DNA from: Trochalopteron elliotii
Taxonomy: Eukaryota > Chordata > Aves > Passeriformes > Leiothrichidae
Assembly: GCA_024734555.1 (NCBI GenBank)
Contig: JANPWX010000081.1
Span: forward strand, 2,938,825-3,002,824
Direction: 5' to 3'
Length of the DNA stretch: 64,000 bases
The notes beneath the pieces were generated by a model that was not told the origin of the DNA, ran no database searches, and saw only the letters and a program-made list of their open reading frames with translations. Positions 13,140 through 24,386 of this stretch are shown piece after piece. The position numbers and the translations under genes were made by a program. Position 1 is the stretch's first letter. Each line of letters opens with the position of its first letter.

Positions 13140-13478
13140 AATCTGGGGACCAAGGTTAAATCCTCTGGGAACCAAGGTTAAAACAGCGTCTTGAGGCATT
13201 TCTTATAACCAAAGTATAGTTAGTATCTAAAGGAGGGGAGATTCTGGAAAAGGGTGGAATCAAGGGAGGGCATTACCTCATTACCTGTGCTTCTAACTGG
13301 GAATGCCTGTCAAGTATGCTAATTTGCTAAATTTATAAAATTGTATTCGCCCTACGTGGGGTGGGCATTTTCCCATACTTGCCCCTGAGGCCTCCAGTTA
13401 AAGACCAGCTTTTGAATTATCTCCTATACTAATATTGCCTCAAAAGTGTGTTGTTTCATTTCTAGATCTTTGAAGCAT
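13140..13478 (+). mobile_element. Possible LTR-derived segment
   Basis: A tandem pair of about 22-bp units (tctgggRaccaaggttaaa) starts the segment. It is followed by a compact GC-rich stretch (cctacgtggggtgggcatttt, ttgcccctgaggcctcc) in otherwise AT-rich intron, and then a T-rich tail ending near a gttgtttcatttctag string. This architecture is typical of avian LTRs, but I cannot name the family and boundaries and strand are uncertain. Confidence 0.4.
13142..13185. repeat. 22-bp tandem duplication
   Basis: Two adjacent 22-bp units, tctggggaccaaggttaaat(cc) and tctgggaaccaaggttaaaa(ca), differ at three positions. They sit at the left edge of the possible LTR segment. Confidence 0.8.
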
Positions 13479-14887
13479 CATGGAACTCCAACTATAGACT
13501 AAACTTGGACTGAATCATTATGAGTGTGCTGACAAAGAGTCACACTTTTAATCATTGATCTGTAAATGTGATCCTTGGACCTTCCATCCATGGGTAGTTC
13601 AAGCTGAAGCCATGGGTGCCATCACAGTTATCACTGGGCTTAAGAAGCTTGAAATTAATCACTTTTGCACTGCAAACAAAAGGTTTTTGGTTTTGACACG
13701 GCTGCTGTCAAAAAGCTCAACAATCTACACCAGAACCTGTGTCTTCTGTGTGTCTGTGCAGGTACAAGCTAAGAAGAAGGGTGGGAATGATTGAAATGAA
13801 ATTAGTAAGTACACAGCTAATACCAAAGCACACCTTTAACACTTTGCTTCAGGATAAAATGTGAAGAAAATATTAATTTGAACATGATTAGTCATCTCAG
13901 TCCATAATTTCTACAAATTAAAACAGAGTGATTCAAGGATTATTGGTAAAGCTGCATAGCTAGGTATCATATTCCATCTGCTCTTAATAAGTAATTTAGA
14001 ACAATTTTATGCAACTAAACTAGGAATTTTGAAACAGGAGACAAAGGAAGAAGTGAGTTAACTATCTGCAGCTTTTCTCTGTTACTGTTGTCCTTTAAAA
14101 TTAGAATAAAAATGTTCCCTACTCGGATGAACGATACACATCTGATTTTTGATAAGAGTGTTTCCATTCCAAAGTCTTTTAAGCTTTGTTTCATACCACC
14201 TTTTCTTGCTATTCTATGAAAAACTTGTGGATTATTGCTTGGGGAACATAGCCCATACTAATGGACAGACTCTGAGCCCAGATTCATACAAACACATAGA
14301 TTCAGAGCATCTAGATGCTAGATTTTTTTTAATTTTAATTTTACTGTCATCTCGGAATTTTTTTACCAAAGTGTCCTCATCTACCATGCTGTTTTTTATG
14401 AGATCCATATCACAAACCCCCCTTCCTCTCTAAAAAGAAAGGAAGCTAAATGAGCCACATCTGCTTCAACAAATAGGCAGTCCAGCAGTTTTTTAGTGTT
14501 CTAAAAATAGTTCCTGCCAGGATGGGTCAGCAAGAGAAAAGCAACTGATGAGATTATTTCATTAAAATAGAGAAGTTACTCTTTCTAAGATGCTAAAAAG
14601 AAATCCACATTGGCTTTGTCTATCCATTTTTGTTAGGATAACTCATGTATATCATCTTGCAAAATCTGACTGATGTTACAGTCAAAAAAGTTTCTGCTAA
14701 TCCTGTAAAAACTATTTTGTCTTCTTGTCAGTATCCTTGATAATATGTAAGCAGAATTCCATAATATTAGCTGATTTGTCACATTGCAATGTCTATGTTT
14801 ACTTTGTAGGTTGTTGCTGGATAATAATGGGGAAAAGATCAGTGGAATAAAGGTATTTCAAAGGAAGTAATGAGCAGTGCCACTCAC

Positions 14888-14980
14888 CTGCCAGTGGAGG
14901 ATTATATTCCAGATCAAACCAAGGGTCAGCTTGTGATTTCCATCCACAATATCTGAGCTCCCTATATTTACCAAATCAAC
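14888..14980 (-). CDS. DMD: Dystrophin exon 5 (CH1 C-terminal helix region)
   Basis: This 93-bp minus-strand exon encodes 31 residues in phase 0, starting [20 protein letters not shown] and ending IILHWQ. It is nearly identical to mammalian dystrophin exon 5; I see a single change, serine for threonine in NIGS(S/T)DIVDGN. The segment includes the conserved IVDGN-LTLGL-W-I-L stretch of CH1, one of the regions classically mapped as actin-binding. The acceptor is tctataatag, a rather purine-broken tract, and the donor is a strong CAG|gtgagt. The gene continues upstream across intron 4 to exon 4 and downstream across intron 5 (7518 bp) to exon 6. Confidence 0.97.
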
Positions 14981-17840
14981 CTATTATAGAAAAAAAAATT
15001 GTAAAAGATTAATAACAAGCATAAGAGGTTGGAAGGAGATGAAGGGATAGGCTAAGGTAAATCTCTCATTTGGTTTCTGTTGTTCCATAAACATACAACT
15101 CATATTTTATAAATGGCACAATTAATGTTCTGGAAAAAAACAGCAGTGATCTGCAGTTCCTATTATTCCAGTTACAGCATGTTGTGAAACATAAAATGTA
15201 AAGTAATAGTTATAATAACTCAAATATCTTTTATATTAAGCTTCTACAAATACAAATCACACAGACAGAAAAACTGTACTCTGCTTTATACTACCGTACA
15301 TAATATAATTTACTGAATATTAACACACACACATCTAGACACTGTAAGAACCTACAAACCCAAGACATTATATATTGAGATTAAAATAGAACTTAATTTT
15401 CCCTTAATTAAATTCTATAATGTATAAAGAAATACACAGGATGTGATCTGGCATGCAGATAAAGCAGTGATTGTGACCTAAGCAAGTCTCTTCCACAACA
15501 GTTCATCCAGTAATGTTGTTTTCCTTAATTTTATCATGCATTTGCAATTTCATAATGCATCATTATTTACCACCATGGAATTTTCCTTCCTCCACATGGG
15601 AAATGATCCTTCACCCTCCTCCACTCTTTATACTATGTGAATAAGGAAGCCAAATTCAGGGTTATAAAGATTGTAAGATGGCCTGCACATTTGGACAGAA
15701 TTATGACTCTAAAATTGGCATCCTTGCTCTTTCATAGATGCAATTTTTCATGGTCAGAACTGATGTTTTTTATGGCAAAGTACCCCATTCCTTCACAAAC
15801 TACATTCTGCAGTATCTAGTGCACTTCTGAAGTTACATCTGCAAATTGACTAAAGTTTTGCACCCTCAGAATAAGCTGCTTTATTTTAATTTTTGAGTTG
15901 TCTTTTTTTTTTTTTAATACATCTATGTATAGGCCATTTTTACAAATTAGGTATTTTATCAGGAACTCTAAAACTCTCCAAGAGCTCTTTTTTTTAAGAA
16001 TTCCACATTTTGTACAAAAAGCACATAAAAATGGCTACTCATTCTAACCATCAATGTCTTGGAACGTTTCCCAGATGGAATTTAGACTTTAGATGCTAAA
16101 TTTAAAATGGAGTTCCTTGCAGGGAGTGACACCCTGCAACGCTTATTAGGGCAGTGCCTGCTTTTTCTATAGATCAATCCATTTGTGGAAGTGGAAGCCT
16201 GAACACACAGAGCCCACATCTGTTTTACTGAAGCAGAGGAACTTTGCCCACTTTGCCACAGGGAGGTCTGACCCTATACTGGGGCAACCCCTCAACACTG
16301 TCACTTTTCTATGGGAACAAAACAACCTGTGAAATGGATTGACTGGAAGCTGCAGCATTTTTCACCACCCAGATGACTACAGAACCTCAGAGCAAAGATG
16401 GAACATATCAGCAGAAAAATCTGGACTGCTCACAGGCTTTAATTCACTTTAGAACCATTGATTTTACATTCCTGAAATCCCAGTGCAATCATTCATCAAA
16501 TTATTGAAGCTTAAGGAAACTATTTCAGATGCAGTCTTTTGACTTCATACTGACAAGATACAGTGTATCTCTATATAGACTATACCAATTTTTATATCGT
16601 TTACAAGGTTTTCATTATATGAATATGATGGCCACTGGATGACCATCAACAATATTTTTTCTTCTATCTTCTAAAATTGGAATTCTCTCTGTTTTCTTCC
16701 CAGATTTGAAAGGGACTATTATTGTATTCTGGAAAATGAGTGAAAAGCACACCAGTGGATTCAGCTGATAGGCACTGATTACTTCAAAAAGCATTTTCTA
16801 TGATTATTTGTAACCAGTTATGCAATCAAAACCTTCTTGTATAGTGTGAAATAATGTATTGATGATTTTTTTTTCCCAGCAATGTCAAATGTTGCAGATT
16901 TTGAACAATTGGAAGCTTTTTCTGCTATTTATTTACATCAAATTCCATTAAATAAAAAGAAAAATCAAGCTGGAGGTCTTTATGTCAATCTTATAAGGTC
17001 ACTTTCATTTATGTACAAATCTTCAGGTGGATTACCTTAGATTTATAAAATCAATAACTTCATTCAGCCCTTGAACTCAAGCATTAGTGACCACCTGTAG
17101 CTATCAAGAAATCCAATATAATATACAGCACAGAATACATTATCTTTGTTTTGCCACCTCTTACTGTGAAGTCTAAGCAAGCGTTATAGGGGCTTTTTTT
17201 TATTATTATCATTTATTTCTTGAGAAGAGTTATGATAAAATTAGTTGGCCAGAAGAAATGTCTCCTAAAATTATGGGTCCATTAGAATGCCTGCATAAGG
17301 AAGATAATATGAGAATATTTACTCAAGAATGATTCACCGGATACTGGCTTGAAAAATCAATCTTTACTAGGTAAAATTGAAAGTGATATTGATATGATTA
17401 GAGTTTTGAATCATGAAAGACAGATGCCTTTGAAACTTAACAAAAAAAAGGTACTGTAGGAAAAGCCTTGGGTTTTCTGACTTCATAACTGTCAGAGATA
17501 GTGAGTAAATATTTTGATGGGCAGCATCCTGTAACCAGCTATGGATGACTTCTTGTATTTAACTTTTAAAACTTTATTTTAAACTCCATTCATTAGAATA
17601 AAATTATGCAGGTTGATGTGTCTTCAGACAGCACCCGTTATAGATGTACTGGCCAAAATTTGCTGGAAGAGGGTTTTAAACTCCTTAAAACACATTCAAC
17701 CCTGATGGTGAATGACAAAGTATCCAATTCACATTGATAAAGCTTCTTTGACTTCAGCACTTTCATACCATAGACCAAGGTGTTTGATTCAACACCTAAA
17801 ATACATTTTGTGTTCTGAGCCTGGCTGGCTGAATACTTAC
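14981..17840 (-). other. DMD: DMD intron 4
   Basis: This complete 2860-bp intron has a donor gtaagt and an acceptor tctataatag. I see no transposon-derived sequence in it apart from a T run near 15902-15916. It appears to be the longest repeat-poor intron in the window. Confidence 0.9.
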
Positions 17841-17918
17841 ATTATATCTCTGCAAAACATGGATTGCTTTGTTGACATTGTTCAGAGCATGAACTCTTGT
17901 GGAGCCCTTTTCTTTTGC
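17841..17918 (-). CDS. DMD: Dystrophin exon 4 (end of CH1 core)
   Basis: This 78-bp minus-strand exon is in phase 0 and encodes 26 residues beginning AKEKGSTRVHALNNVNKA. The KEKGSTRVHALNNVNKA block is a signature of the dystrophin/utrophin CH1 domain; KEKG rather than KERG favours dystrophin. The acceptor reads tttctttgtag and the donor is a consensus gtaagt. The first residue is alanine where mammals have proline, and the last residues read IHVLQRYN where mammals have LRVLQNNN; these are seen directly in the translation. The length equals the mammalian exon, so the reading frame runs uninterrupted from exon 3 into exon 5. Intron 3 upstream is only 809 bp and intron 4 downstream is 2860 bp. 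Confidence 0.96.
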
Positions 17919-18727
17919 CTACAAAGAAAGTAAACCAAACTTCACTGTCCAAAATCAGAATGTAGAGTACACAATATGGAACTCAAATATTATATTACAC
18001 CTGTAGTTTTCTATTTCATAACTTTGTGAGAACAGAATATTAACATGCACTGGGCTTGTGCAGCTTCCCAACATGAAATAAAGTCAATTTTGAAACAAAC
18101 TCGATCCACAGTTAGAAGGTAATTTTCAGTGAAGGAATCACTGAAATACATATAAAATTAGATAATTCCAAATTATTTTTATCATGATTAGTTGTCTTCT
18201 GCATGGCACAATTTAAGAACATTGCTATGGCAACTAAACAGATAACCATCAGTTTGTTTAATATTTATGTACAAGTATATTATCTCTGGATTTTGATTCA
18301 AAATCTCCCAGCCTTCTTATGAGAAGAGGCTGTACTTACAAAGTCCAACCAGGAACACAAGAGAAGACATTAAAAAATGTGTGTGACTGTGTCACTTCAG
18401 AATTTCCAGGTTAGTAAGAGCAAGCAGTTCTCTCTTTTCAGACAAGTACAATCAGACAAGATGGAACATATGTATGACATTAGAAAACCATTCTAATTCT
18501 AGACATTAAATTCTGCTCCAGCTCAAATCCAGATATCTAAATGAATCCCGCCTCAGTCTTGTTTCTCTCTGCCACATACTTTAATAAGTGCATACAATAA
18601 AGTAGAATATTTTCATTTCAAGTGTAAGCAAAGTGTTACTGTTTAACACAGCTCTCAGTCACAATGTTTCCTCAATTTAAAATTAAACTGAAACCTATTT
18701 AGACCCCTAAAAATAGTTTCCACGTAC
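17919..18727 (-). other. DMD: DMD intron 3 (809 bp)
   Basis: This complete short intron has a donor gtacgt and an acceptor tttctttgtag. It contains no repeat that I recognise. A perfect MEF2-type string (ctaaaaatag) lies at 18707-18716, about a dozen bases inside the intron from exon 3. A match like that is expected a few times by chance in a window of this size. Confidence 0.9.
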
Positions 18728-18820
18728 AAGTTTTTGGCCTGTAAGGCATTCCAGGAGCTCCAGAAGTCTTCGTCCATCTCGAAAATCATTAAAAAGGTCT
18801 TCAATGTAACGTCTTCCAAA
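18728..18820 (-). CDS. DMD: Dystrophin exon 3 (part of CH1 actin-binding domain)
   Basis: Read on the minus strand this 93-bp exon is open in phase 0 and encodes 31 residues starting FGRRYIEDLF and ending ECLTGQKL. It matches the exon of dystrophin that carries the DGRRLL-LLE-LTGQKL core of the first calponin-homology domain (about residues 32-62 in human numbering). CH1 helps bind F-actin, tying the cortical cytoskeleton of muscle to the sarcolemmal dystroglycan complex. The acceptor is a good pyrimidine tract ending tttcatttcag, with a branch-like ctaac about 25 bases upstream. The donor is gtacgt. By my count it differs from the mammalian exon at about nine of 31 positions, far more than exons 5 and 6. 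Utrophin is less likely, because utrophin lacks the FG-IE-LF-D pattern here and ends this exon differently. Confidence 0.95.
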
Positions 18821-21329
18821 CTGAAATGAAACAATTGTTCTGGTTAGTTCAAATGGCAAAAATAATAATTAAAAAAAGACCAGAAAGCTGTAAAAATCCA
18901 GTGTCAGAATACATGTGGAATGCAGGACACAAAGTAAAAGAGGAAAATGCATTTAAGCTCACAGAAATTTTTCACATATATCTGTCTTAAACAGGGTTCT
19001 ATTGTTTAAGAGACAATGCTGCTTACTTTATTTCAAGTACACGTCATTATTTCAAACAAATAAGCCAGAACTAAATACTAATACATCTAGAAAACAAAGA
19101 AGACTTGTCAATTAAGGTGCAAATCAGGAAAAAAAAATAAAAAGAAAAAGAATTTGAAGAAAAAACCCAAAGAAAGAAACAAGAAAAAAAACCTGAAAAA
19201 CAAAGGAAGTGAGATAAAATTTAAATGCCTAGGTGCTCCATGTGTCTGAAAAAAAATTGGAAGTACACAGAGTGAGATGAGCCAGACTTATTCTAGTCAG
19301 GATCTTAGAAATAGATCCATGTAAATAGGGCATGGAATTGTACTGGGTTGTGTGGCCTCACTTCTCTAAGTGGCTGACAGACAACTCACATTTTGTACTT
19401 AGCATCAATGAAAGATTAAAGGAAATACTTGTGATTTTCCCCCATATGACAATTAAAAAAAAAAAAAAAACACTCTTTCTAAAATTCAAACCAAGTGTCT
19501 GAACTGATGCTTTGAATAAAGCATGAAATATGAAAAATACAGACATAATTTTTTTATAGCCTGGTCGTTGAGCAAGTTTTATGTGCACTTATGAATTTTT
19601 AGATATTTTTGTATGTATGAGAGCTATTGAGAACCACAATAAAAAGTAGTGGTTATTTTGTGCCATGCAAAATAGTTTCACATGCCCACAGTTCTTTTAA
19701 TTTGTGAAGTTGGACAGGTGATTTGATTGATTTGAGAGGAAGTGTCTGTATTTTAATTTTCTAGAATTGACGCCATGCTGACCTACATTGCACATCTTCC
19801 ATTTTTACCACAGAGCAACGTCAAATTGAAAATCTGTATTATAGAGAAAATATTTGCTTCCCTGTCAGCAATGTTGTTCTGGTGCTCACTACAACCCTCA
19901 TTAGATCTGGCTGGGAGTTTTATGAAAAACATATTTTGTTAGGAAGTACCAATTCCTTTGGAAGGTTACTTAAACAGAAGCTACAATTGAGGACAGTATC
20001 CAGTGCTAAATTATTTTTTTCTCATCAATACATATTTATGGGTACAGCACTGACTTCAGTGCTATTGGCTATTCTGCCATGATCCTGCTTTCTGACTGGT
20101 CTTCTGAAGCAAAACCTCCTTTCAATCCCTTCAGTGTTTGGTAAGGCCTTGTTTCTGTTTCGTGGAACAAACAAATCCACAACACAAGTTTTCTACAGCA
20201 TTGGGAATCCTTGTTTTCTAGACAGTTTTCACACCATGCACAACCCATTCCAGCTAAGCTAACCCCTATTAAACGCACATGCTGCCACTTCAATAAATAT
20301 CTGAAAACCAGTACTGAACAGATACACATATGATTTACTTGCACTACTCAACACCTTGAATTATCTGTTTAAGTAATAATACACAGCAACTCTATTTCCT
20401 GCCTCACATTTTGTACGAAAAATGGTTTTATAAAAATGTTTTACATTATGGGATGAAAAAAAATCATAGGCGAGTCAAGTCATGTACAGAATTCCTGGAG
20501 CTGTAGGACAAATTTAAAATTAACATATGCAACTAAATCAAAGACCTTATTTTGTTCCCTAATCTTGCAGAACAAAAGTCATTTTTGCACAGGGGAAACA
20601 GAAGTTCTGTGCACTTTAAGGGAGCTTTTTCACATTCCTTAGAAAGTTAGAGTGATCAATAGGCCCTTCTGTAACACTGTGAAAGAGTTGTGCCCATAAT
20701 GCTACTGAATCTCTCTGGGAATATGAGCACAGTGACATTCTGACAATAGAATATAATTGTATTGGTTTGTATCACACAGGAAAAATAGAACCAGCCTTCT
20801 TAACTGCCTCTGTCTCTGTCTTTCCTCCTTTTTGCAGCATTTAAGCTATTCATAACGTTTATGTTGAAATCAATGCAGACAGCCAAAAATTCTGCTTAAC
20901 CAATAATATGGTTTTTTGTTAGGTTTTTTTTTTTTTGGTAAAGCTTTCAAAAAGAAAATGAAGACACAGCACAGTAGCATCCCCAGCAGGACATATTAAT
21001 TACAACTGTATTACAAGTAAACCTTAAACCAAAAGTTCCATTGATTTTTTAGGGTCTTGGAAGTATACCTTCCATTAATCACAACTAAGGCATCCTACAC
21101 TAGTGCCACACATAGCATTCTAAACCTGAGGAAGGCTGCTGCTTTTCTGGCAATGGGGTAATTATGTCTTCTTCCTCAAACAGATTGAATGTCTTCACTG
21201 AACTGGCATTGTAGTAAGTGCTGAGATACAAAGGGCTCAAAGTTGCATCAGGTAAATTTATCTTGTCATTGGAAAGTTTCTGTTAACTCAAACTTTTGAA
21301 AACAGTGAAAAACTGAGCATGTAACAAAG
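18821..21329. other. Intronic stretch with no recognised feature
   Basis: AT-rich sequence with several A-rich runs (19130-19200, 19454-19472) and a T run near 20925-20938. I recognise no gene, LTR or LINE here. The short open frames in it have no family resemblance. Confidence 0.6.
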
Positions 21330-21952
21330 TGTCTTGGGTTATGTAACCAAAAAAATGTTTATTCTATTCCCTCTGTCAAAACCCGGTTGGGGAGGTGTTT
21401 TTTCTTTATCTGTTGTAAGTCCAGGAGGGAGGGGGTGACTGCCTTTCTGAAAACAAACCAGCTGTTAAAACCGGGTGGGGCACTGTTTCTTATCTCTGCT
21501 CACCCTCCCATTACCTCCACAGGGATATCTTCTGGTAATGGGCCATTAAAGCTCAGCAGTGACATGACACATTACATCACCCCACTGTGAGATGCTCTAC
21601 CCAGGGAGGAGGAGCCAAACCATTTCCACCTAGATAAAAAGGAGCCACAAATGTCACCAGACATCCAGTGCTCCCACGGGACTCCCAAAGGAACACCGGA
21701 CCCACCTCTGGAACCTTTTTCTCTACAGGACCATCTCTACTTCCAACAGGACCACATCTGCCACTCCAGGAGAGCTTACTTTTGGACTGTTTCCAGCACC
21801 CTGACCAACAGGGTGTCAGGTTGTATCCTGACTCTATCAGTGGTCTTTTGTATTATAGCATTTATTTCATTTTACTTCATTTTTTTTCTCTTCCTATTAA
21901 ATTGTATTTCTGACTTGGAGTCTCTCACTGGTTTTGCTTTCAAACCACTACA
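21330..21952 (+). mobile_element. ERV solo LTR, about 620 bp
   Basis: The segment starts TGTCTTGGGTTATG and ends tttgctttcaaaccactaca, the TG...CA limits and rough terminal inversion (tcttgggtt / aaaccac) of passerine ERV LTRs. A TATA-like agataaaaagg lies near 21631 and an attaaa polyadenylation variant near 21896, followed by a U5-like tctctcactggttttgcttt. No internal retroviral genes flank it and I see no clean target duplication, so an old solo LTR is likely. The 128-residue open frame that starts inside it at 21651 is an LTR by-product. Confidence 0.7.
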
Positions 21953-23636
21953 GCTAGTCAATGGCTTTGCCAAACAAATGCCTAGTAATTTGTTATACAT
22001 TCTTGATGAAAATAAGATTATTAAAAAACTTTTTTAGGTTGTGACCTAAAACCACTGCCCTTTACCTAAGAGGAATGAAAATGTTCAGGAGACTCTCCTC
22101 TACCATTTGTTATGCATGCTGATTTATTACTCACCCTATATTACAAACTTATCCAAAACCTAAATTTAAAAAATGCCCAGAATAGCTTCAGTCCGAATTG
22201 TTGGTTCTCACTCAATTGTCTTTCTTCAAAACCACAGTGATGGGAGACATGGGGAAAACAAGAGAGGGTACAGGACACAGGAAGGCGTAAAGATACTGGA
22301 TGTGTAGCACAAGGTGACTTTTCACCAGAAGCAGAAATTCCTTTCTATAAGTGGAACAAAATTAAAGTCTAAGATAAGACTTTGTTAAAATCTGAATGAC
22401 TAGAAAGACCAGGGATTTAAGTATATGGCAGTTTTTTATATATGATTTTAATTTACTGTCTTTGAGTGAAATAAAGGTTAAAACACAAACTTTCTTGGTT
22501 AACTGATAGAGCTGTTGGCTGCAACTGCTTATCTTTACACAACACAAGGGGATCTGAAGGAAATCCAAGGCATCTATTTTAAAAGATAATTACCCAAAAA
22601 CATGATACATACAGGAAGATAAGGTGTTTTATGGTGGATTAAATTAACCCTCCAACTTAAATAATGACTGAGGAAATGAATTCACAAATTACACTGGTAT
22701 GGAATAATAACCCCAAAACTACCCTACACTACACCATGGTCAACTACATCAGCCATAGTCTTAGAACTATGTGGTTGGTACTGTACAAATAACATGTGAG
22801 GAAAATGTGGAATTTGCAGTAAAGTCTTCCCCCAGGTGTTGTAACGGAGTGAAACATACACAGAGTATTCCAAGTAGTAACTTGTACATATTCTAGAATA
22901 CTTTCAGTATTTAGAAGAGTAAAATGATACCTCCGAAGTGTTCCAAACTCAGACAGCATCTGAAACAATTTTATGCCAAAGAACATTACCTAAAACCCAC
23001 AAAAGCTGGTGAAAAAGAAAAAAAATAAAAAGGAAAATCAGGAAATAGACTGAAATCAAGTGTTGATAGATAACTGCAGTGGCAAATCTTTTGGTTTTAA
23101 TACATTTAGGTATCTCAAAACATCAACCTTCTACTGATCTTACTGCTGTCTACTTTCATTGTCATTCCTGTGTTGTTTCCAAAGACTCTATAATAGACTT
23201 CATTGTCTCTATGTAAATTTTACAAATAAATTTTATCAAACAACTAAATTATTTAATCAGCTTATTCATCAGATACATTATGGAGGAAGTTAATATTGTG
23301 GGAAGTATTACATGAAAAGCTGGTATTCTGTGAAAAGCTCTCTATTCAGAGCTACATGCAAGTCAGTAATTATTTAAGAAATACAGAGAACATAATGAAA
23401 TAATTAAAAAATTAGTTGCCCAGAAAAGGCACAGAGGCATCTGTTAATGAACATTGGCTCTCCAGTGAGTTAAAGCTCAAAAAAAAATTTTGATTAGCAT
23501 GAAAATGCTAGCATTTATATTTTAGAAGAAATTAGCAGAGACAAACTCTTCATTAAAAGAAAGTGGAGCAAAGGAAAGGGAAATAGGAAGGGAAGGGTTG
23601 GGAAAAGAGGGGAAAAGAAAGGAAGAGATGGTGATT

Positions 23637-24022
23637 AAGAACAAATGTTGAGGTTTAAGTGGGACCATGGAGAGGACATGAGGAAGGGGGATTGAAAGCA
23701 TACCTCGACCCTAGAGGCATGGCTGTGGGAATGGCAGGCAAAAGCAGTCACAAATAGGGTTCTTTAAGGAAAGTTGTTGCTCCAGCTTCCAGTGGGCAGT
23801 TTTCCAGGCAGAATGGAAGGGCTGATTACATTACTGACTCTGTGGAAAGAAGTCTTAGTCCACTTCAATGAGGAAGAAGTGAGGAATCTTGTGATCAAGA
23901 ATAGAGGGACTTGCCCCCAATCCGGTGGAGGAGAGGGATAATAACCAGGATTACTGGACTGTGTGGATTCAAGGGTCTGGCACACTGGCCCCACATTGGG
24001 CACCAGAAGGATCTGTTCTGTT
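23637..24022 (+). mobile_element. Possible ERV internal remnant
   Basis: This GC-richer segment lies directly left of the LTR pieces at 24023-24386. A short plus-strand open stretch near 23937-24024 reads DYWTVWIQGSGTLAP and ends at a stop. It has the look of decayed retroelement coding sequence, but I cannot assign it to a gene with confidence. It carries stops in every frame over its full length and cannot be functional. Confidence 0.35.
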
Positions 24023-24105
24023 TTAAACTCAGTTTGCAACTAAGTCCCACACAGCTGCTCACTCACTTCCCCCACCCCAGCCACCCACAGCCCAGGGGAA
24101 TGGGG
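24023..24105 (-). mobile_element. Inverted LTR 3'-end fragment
   Basis: The words aactaagtcccacacagctgc and ctcactcac match the reverse complement of the avian ERVL-type LTR 3' end, and align in inverted orientation with 24300-24380 in this same window. It reads on the minus strand, opposite to the LTR part that follows immediately. Confidence 0.5.
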
Positions 24106-24121
24106 TTTGGCATCTGTTAGG

Positions 24122-24386
24122 GCAACTGTATTGTGCATCACTTGCTTTTCTTGGGGTTTATCTGTATGGTTTGGGTTTTTTTCCAAATCTACAACACTAT
24201 ATTATTATTAATGTTGCTGTTATTGTTGGCATTATTATTATTTTCAATTATTAATTTTTCATCTCAACCTACAAAGTTTCCCTTTTGATTCTCTTCCCTG
24301 TAGCACTGGGAGGAGCAGGGAATGTGGGGTGAGCACGCAGCTGCACGGTGCTTAGTTACCAGCTAGGCTTAAACCACAACAAGTCA
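24122..24386 (+). mobile_element. ERVL-like LTR, 3' half
   Basis: It starts with the gtattgtgcatcacttgcttttcttg block found also at 55930 in the near-full copy. An ATT-rich simple stretch (24204-24250) follows, then tctcaacctacaaagtttcccttttgattctcttccc and a 3' end ggcttaaaccacaac. These are the R/U5 blocks of the common avian ERVL-type LTR. The promoter half is missing. Confidence 0.65.

Larger units (their letters stand above)
7370..14887 (-). other. DMD: DMD intron 5
   Basis: This complete 7518-bp intron runs between consensus splice sites (donor gtgagt at the 14887 side, acceptor tgcag at the 7370 side). It contains an ERVK-like LTR (9611-9981), a GC-richer block of unknown origin (about 9982-10870) and an LTR-like segment (13140-13478). 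The stretches 7370-9610, 10871-13139 and 13479-14887 hold no gene or repeat that I recognise beyond T-rich runs at 7677-7692 and 12155-12205. Confidence 0.9.

Noticed and set aside
14501..14510. MEF2-type site ctaaaaatag as a muscle enhancer
   Set aside because: The 10-bp consensus is expected several times by chance in 64 kb of AT-rich DNA, and nothing else supports it.
21181..21225. Possible exon 2 remnant (gattgaatgtcttc on plus)
   Set aside because: Only a few words match the reverse complement of exon 2; there are no proper splice borders and no open frame of the right length.
21651..22037. 128-codon plus-strand open frame
   Set aside because: It starts inside the LTR at 21330-21952 and runs out of it; the LTR explains its composition.
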